Notes under the pieces: generated by a model
What the model was told of the DNA's origin: nothing
Database searches by the model: none
What the model saw: only the letters and a program-made list of their open reading frames with translations
Translations under genes and position numbers: made by a program
Shown here: one piece after another, positions 60,244-64,000 of the stretch
Position numbering within the stretch: the first letter of the stretch is position 1
Layout: every line of letters begins with the position of its first letter
Origin: Stenotrophomonas maltophilia
GTDB taxonomy: Bacteria; Pseudomonadota; Gammaproteobacteria; Xanthomonadales; Xanthomonadaceae
Direction: 5' to 3'
Assembly (NCBI RefSeq): GCF_002799245.1
Contig: NZ_NEQV01000003.1
Location: forward strand, 241,497 to 305,496
Length of the DNA stretch: 64,000 nucleotides

Positions 60244-61425
60244 ATGGACAACCGCAGGACCTGGGTCATTGCCACCGCCGTGGCGCTTGCTGCTGGCACC
60301 GCCGGCTGGTGGGCATTCGCCGATGGCGATGATGCCGCGCTGATCACCGCACCAGCAAGGGTTGCCGATCTGGAGAAGACCGTGCAGGCGGTCGGCCGGG
60401 TCAATCCGAAGGAACTGGTGGCCGTGGGCGCGCAGGTCTCCGGGCAGGTCCAGCGCCTGCATGTGGTGCTGGGCCAGCACGTGCTGGCAGGCGACCTGAT
60501 TGCCGAGGTGGATTCACAACCGCAGCGCATTGCCCTGCGCAGTGCCGAAGCGGCCGCCAACGCATTGCGCGCACAGCATGCGGCCAGCCAGGTGCGTTAC
60601 ACCCAGGCCAGCAGGATGTACCAACGCCAGTCACAGCTGGTCGCCTCGCGCCTGGTCTCGCAGGAAGGCTTTGAAGCGGCGCGCGTGGCGCGCGATGCGG
60701 CGCGCGCGGATGCAGCCGCGCTGCAGGCGCAGATCGACCAGGCGGTGACCCAGGTGGAAACCGCCCGCATCAATCTGGGCTACACCCGCATCGTGTCGCC
60801 CTCCGAGGGCTACATCGTGGCCATCGTCACCAAGGCGGGGCAGACGCTGAACTCGATGCAGACCACGCCGACCATCGTGATGCTGGCGCAGCTGGATACG
60901 ATGACGGTACGTGCCGAGATCGCCGAGGCCGATGTGGAATTGATCGCACCCGGCCAGCCCTTGTGGTTCTCGACGCTGGGGCCGAGCGGACGCCGCTACG
61001 ACGCCCGGCTGCAGCAGCTCGAACCTGCGCCGTCGTCGATTGCCGATGCGGCCAGCGGCAACAGCGGGGGTTCGGCGCAGGCGCCGAAGGCGGTGTACTA
61101 CGCCGGGCTGTTCGACGTCGCCAACCCGGGCTTGATGTTGAAACCCTCGATGACCGTGAAGGTGACGATCCAGCTGGCGCGCGCCGCCAATGCACTGCAG
61201 GTGCCACTGGCTGCGTTGAGCGGGTCCGGCGGCAAGGACGGCAACGTCGCGACCGTGCAGGTGATTGATGGCAAAGGCCGTGCCCGCGAGCGAACGGTGA
61301 CGACCGGGCTGCGCACCGCCACCGCCGTGCAGATCCTGTCCGGCCTCAAGGCGGGCGAGAACGTGGTGGTCGGCCAGGCGCCCAGCGGCAGCGACGCCGA
61401 ACCCACCAGTCTGCTGGGGATGTGA
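60244..61425 (+). CDS. macA: MacA-like periplasmic adaptor
   Basis: 393 residues from MDNRRTWVIATAVALAAGTA, chosen because this gives a signal-anchor helix; the longer open frame upstream is unlike the family. Domains: VGRVNPKELVAVGAQVSGQV (barrel-sandwich), a long alpha-hairpin (residues about 95-190, with SRMYQRQSQLVASRLVSQEG), LGYTRIVSPSEGYIVAIVTK and NSMQTTPTIVMLAQLDTMTV, the last being the MacA-type sequence. It delivers substrate or stimulates the MacB ATPase. The stop overlaps the possible MacB GTG start. Confidence 0.88.
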   Translation: MDNRRTWVIATAVALAAGTAGWWAFADGDDAALITAPARVADLEKTVQAVGRVNPKELVAVGAQVSGQVQRLHVVLGQHVLAGDLIAEVDSQPQRIALRSAEAAANALRAQHAASQVRYTQASRMYQRQSQLVASRLVSQEGFEAARVARDAARADAAALQAQIDQAVTQVETARINLGYTRIVSPSEGYIVAIVTKAGQTLNSMQTTPTIVMLAQLDTMTVRAEIAEADVELIAPGQPLWFSTLGPSGRRYDARLQQLEPAPSSIADAASGNSGGSAQAPKAVYYAGLFDVANPGLMLKPSMTVKVTIQLARAANALQVPLAALSGSGGKDGNVATVQVIDGKGRARERTVTTGLRTATAVQILSGLKAGENVVVGQAPSGSDAEPTSLLGM

Positions 61426-61427
61426 GC

Positions 61428-63371
61428 ATGGCCGGTATATTGCTGGAACTGCGTGGTGTTTCGCGCGCCTACCGCTCGCCAGCCGGTGAGGTGGTGGTGC
61501 TGAAGGAGGTTTCGCTGCGCATCGATGCCGGTGAGTTCATCGCCATCATCGGCCCCTCGGGCTCGGGCAAGTCCACGCTGATGAACATACTGGGCTGCCT
61601 GGACCGGCCGACTGAAGGCAGCTACCGGGTGGATGGAGCAGCGACCGAGCAGATGTCGCCTGACCAGCTTGCACGGCTGCGCCGCGAGCACTTCGGCTTC
61701 ATCTTCCAGCGCTACAACCTGATGGAGAACCTCAGTGCCACCGAGAACGTGGCCTTGCCCGCGGTCTACGCCGGAGTAGAGGCCGATGCGCGCACCACGC
61801 GGGCACGCCTGCTGCTGGAAACCCTCGGCCTGGGCGAGCGGACCGCGAACCGGCCCAGCCAGCTGTCCGGCGGCCAGCAGCAGCGCGTCTCCATCGCACG
61901 CTCGCTGATGAACGGCGGCGCGATCGTGCTGGCCGATGAGCCGACCGGTGCGCTGGACCACGCCAGTGGCAGGCAGGTGATGGCCGAGCTGAAGCGCCTG
62001 CACGCGCAGGGCCATACCGTGATCCTGGTGACCCATGATGCGGCGATCGCTGCCCATGCTTCGCGTGTGATCGAGATTGCCGACGGACGCGTGGTGGCTG
62101 ACCGCGCTGAGGGAGGCCCGTCGGTTCCACAGCGCCCTGCGCTACCACCGCGCGCATCGCCGCTGGGCGCCGAGCGTCGTGCCCGGATCGACGCGTTGCG
62201 CGAGGCAACCCGCATGGCGGTGCGCTCGATGCTGGCCCATCGGCTGCGCACCTTGTTGACCATGCTGGGCATCATCATTGGCGTGGCCGCCGTGGTGACC
62301 GTTGTGGCGCTGGGCCGGGGAGCGCAGGCGCAGGTCGAGTCACAGATCAACGAGCTGGGCGCCAGTACGCTGGAGATATTCCCGGGTGCTGATTTCGGTG
62401 ACCCTCGTTCGGCGGAGATCGAAACGCTGGTGGTGGGCGATGCCGATCACCTGGCCACATTGAGCTACGTCGACAGTGTGAGCCCCAACCTGAGCGGTTC
62501 GGTGGCAGCACTGCAGGGCGGCCGGCGAGCCAACACGCAGGTGCTGGGCGCTGGCGCCGATCTGCCGCGCGTGCGCGGGCTGCGGCTGAAGGCCGGCCGG
62601 TTCTTCACTGATGCCGAGGTGGATGCGCATCGTGCCGTGGGCGTGGTCGACCAGAAGGCTGCCAAGGCGCTGTTCATCGGCAACCCGATCGGCAGCACGG
62701 TGCTGCTGGGCGGCATGCCGGTCGAGGTGATCGGCGTGGTCGGGCCCAATGCATTCGCCGGTGGGGCCACGCCAACCGTCTACGTTCCGTACACGTCGGC
62801 TGCCTCGCGGCTGCTGGGCAGCCAGCGGCTGGAAAGCATCACTGTGCGCGTGCGCGACGACGTACCGACCACCGCTGCCGAAGCCTCGCTGGGAGAGGAA
62901 CTGCAGCGGCTGCACGGCCGTCGCGATTTCTTCATCTACAACGCGGACCAGATCCGCAAGGCGGTGATGAAATCCAGCCAGACCATGGCGGCACTGGTCT
63001 CGGCGATCGCCGCAGTGGCGCTGGTGGTCGGCGGCGTGGGCGTGATGAACATCATGCTGGTATCGGTGAAGGAGCGCGTGCGCGAGATTGGCGTGCGCCT
63101 GGCGGTGGGCGCCCGGCAGAGCGATATCCTGCGCCAGTTCCTGATCGAGGCCGTGCTGATCTGCCTGTTCGGCGGCGTGCTGGGCGTGCTGTTGGCTTTC
63201 GCTGTGGGGGCGCTGTCCCGCCTGCTGTCGTTGGGCGTGCCGTTCCTGTTCACGCCCGGGCCGGTGCTCGCCGCGTTGGCGTGTTCGTCTGCGATCGGGC
63301 TCGGCTTCGGCTACTTTCCGGCGCGTAGTGCCGCACAGCTGGACCCGATCCAGGCGCTGGCAGCGGAGTAG
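61428..63371 (+). CDS. macB: MacB-like ABC exporter (ATPase fused to permease)
   Basis: 647 residues, the MacB length (ATG 61428; GTG 61422 is the alternative and would overlap macA). The ATPase (1-220) has Walker A IIGPSGSGKST, signature PSQLSGGQQQRVSIARSLM and Walker B IVLADEPTGALD. The permease starts near 270 (LAHRLRTLLTMLGIIIGVAA), has the large periplasmic domain (DLPRVRGLRLKAGRFFTDAE) and ends with three helices (VALVVGGVGVMNIMLVSVKE). The MacAB-type exporter uses an outer-membrane TolC, not encoded in the window. The stop GAGTAG is close to a repeat array. Confidence 0.92.
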   Translation: MAGILLELRGVSRAYRSPAGEVVVLKEVSLRIDAGEFIAIIGPSGSGKSTLMNILGCLDRPTEGSYRVDGAATEQMSPDQLARLRREHFGFIFQRYNLMENLSATENVALPAVYAGVEADARTTRARLLLETLGLGERTANRPSQLSGGQQQRVSIARSLMNGGAIVLADEPTGALDHASGRQVMAELKRLHAQGHTVILVTHDAAIAAHASRVIEIADGRVVADRAEGGPSVPQRPALPPRASPLGAERRARIDALREATRMAVRSMLAHRLRTLLTMLGIIIGVAAVVTVVALGRGAQAQVESQINELGASTLEIFPGADFGDPRSAEIETLVVGDADHLATLSYVDSVSPNLSGSVAALQGGRRANTQVLGAGADLPRVRGLRLKAGRFFTDAEVDAHRAVGVVDQKAAKALFIGNPIGSTVLLGGMPVEVIGVVGPNAFAGGATPTVYVPYTSAASRLLGSQRLESITVRVRDDVPTTAAEASLGEELQRLHGRRDFFIYNADQIRKAVMKSSQTMAALVSAIAAVALVVGGVGVMNIMLVSVKERVREIGVRLAVGARQSDILRQFLIEAVLICLFGGVLGVLLAFAVGALSRLLSLGVPFLFTPGPVLAALACSSAIGLGFGYFPARSAAQLDPIQALAAE

Positions 63372-63393
63372 GGCCACGCTCGCTGCCGCACCC

Positions 63394-63877
63394 GTAGAGC
63401 CGAGCCATGCTCGGCTGCTCTCCGTTCAGTCCACCATGAACCCTGCGCTGCGCGCAGCAAGCCGAGCATGGGCTCGGCTCTACACGGGCAGTGGCGGCGG
63501 AGCAGGGCCACGCTCGCTGCCGCACCTGTAGAGCCGAGCCCATGCTCGGCTGCTCTCCGGTCGGTCCACCATGAACCCTGCGCTGCGCGCAGCAGGCCGA
63601 GCATGGGCTCGGCTCTACACGGGCAGTGGCGGCGGAGTAGGCCCACGCTCGCTGCCGCACCTGTAGAGCCGAGCCATGCTCGGCTGCTCTCCGGTCGGTC
63701 CACCATGAACCCCGCGCGGCGCGCAGCAAGCCGAGCATGGGCTCGGCTCTACACGGGCAGTGGCGGCGGAGCAGGGCCACGCTCGCTGCCGCACCTGTAG
63801 AGCCGAGCCCATGCTCGGCTGCTCTCCGTTCAGTCCACCATGAACCCGCGCTGCGCGCAGCAAGCCGAGCATGGGCT
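63394..63877. repeat. Tandem array of four GTAG palindromic pairs, 134-135-bp period
   Basis: Units begin at 63394, 63528, 63663 and 63798. Each has GTAGAGCCGAGCC...CTCGGCTG, a 40-base middle, an inverted partner ending CGGCTCTAC, then a spacer GGGCAGTGGCGGCGGAGCAG followed by GGCCACGCTCGCTGCCGCAC. The last unit lacks its end. The spacer resembles the end of macB and its 3' flank (GGCAGCGGAGTAGGGCCACG). No gene lies in 63372-64000. Confidence 0.9.
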
Positions 63878-63891
63878 TGTATGTTCCTCCC

Positions 63892-63916
63892 GGCTCCTAC
63901 GAGGTATGTAGGAGCC
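63892..63916. other. Hairpin near window end
   Basis: GGCTCCTAC-GAGGTAT-GTAGGAGCC, a perfect 9-bp stem. No T-run follows. The remaining bases up to 64000 show no recognisable gene. Confidence 0.4.
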
Positions 63917-64000
63917 AGGGTGGAGGGACCGTCAACATGATATCTGCGGGTACCAGCCGACAGACGAGCCGAGCGATCCCCATCCCGCACCTTAACGTCG

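Noticed and set aside
63250..63990. Minus-strand frames of up to 246 codons with repeated peptide units
   Set aside because: Generated by the 134/135-bp repeat array and the macB antisense strand.

Overview
The window is GC-rich, gene-dense chromosomal DNA from a Stenotrophomonas species, most likely the S. maltophilia complex. Three things point there: a full-length subclass B3 metallo-beta-lactamase of the L1 type (24692-25564, minus strand); many short inverted repeats beginning GTAG, the SMAG/REP type described in S. maltophilia; and a typical set of RND and ABC efflux systems with two-component regulators. I see no rRNA, tRNA, phage, integrase, IS element or CRISPR array. Most of the longer open frames on the opposite strand are high-GC shadows of real genes.

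Layout. 1-7.4 kb is a metal (copper-type) block: the end of an adaptor gene, a CzcA/CusA-family RND pump, a sensor kinase/response regulator pair, copD and copC, with a candidate copper-regulator palindrome upstream of copC. 7.4-10.7 kb is an oxidoreductase cluster (MoaF-like protein, a 42-codon remnant that looks like a cyclase N-terminus, LLM oxidoreductase, dkgB) with a divergent LysR gene. 10.8-15.8 kb is a zinc locus: a MerC-domain gene divergent from a six-gene zrg-type operon, with a Zur-like palindrome between them. 15.8-19.6 kb holds a DHA2 drug exporter with its TetR gene, and an AraC gene divergent from an AhpD-like gene. 19.6-23.0 kb has fdhD divergent from a YdeP/FdhF-type molybdoenzyme. 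23.0-24.0 kb has a CopL-like and a DUF411 metal-binding protein, followed by a 96-bp-period tandem array, then blaL1, then a FecA/FecR/FecI iron-uptake cluster reading toward blaL1.

29.7-36.2 kb has an LtrA-family membrane protein, a poorly understood three-gene coiled-coil locus (TelA-like protein, DUF6384 protein, Ser/Gly-tailed protein), an EamA-like transporter and a DUF3224 protein. 36.2-42.1 kb has a FixJ-like regulator with its kinase and a magnesium locus (small MgtE_N-like protein, MgtA ATPase, MgtC). 42.3-50.1 kb has an esterase, an EF-hand lipoprotein and a four-gene RND pump plus two-component operon. 50.1-56.3 kb has proline iminopeptidase, TraX, a siderophore receptor, a TetR gene and a winged-helix protein. 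56.5-64 kb has an ABC membrane domain with no ATPase, a BaeSR-like two-component system, a FUSC-like protein and a MacAB-like exporter ending in a 134/135-bp tandem array.

The common themes are metal homeostasis (copper, zinc, iron, magnesium) and efflux, most systems being paired with a local regulator and a visible candidate operator. The repeats are unusually intimate with the genes: in six genes the TAG stop codon is the TAG of a repeat's GTAG end, and two tandem arrays seem to have copied pieces of neighbouring gene ends.
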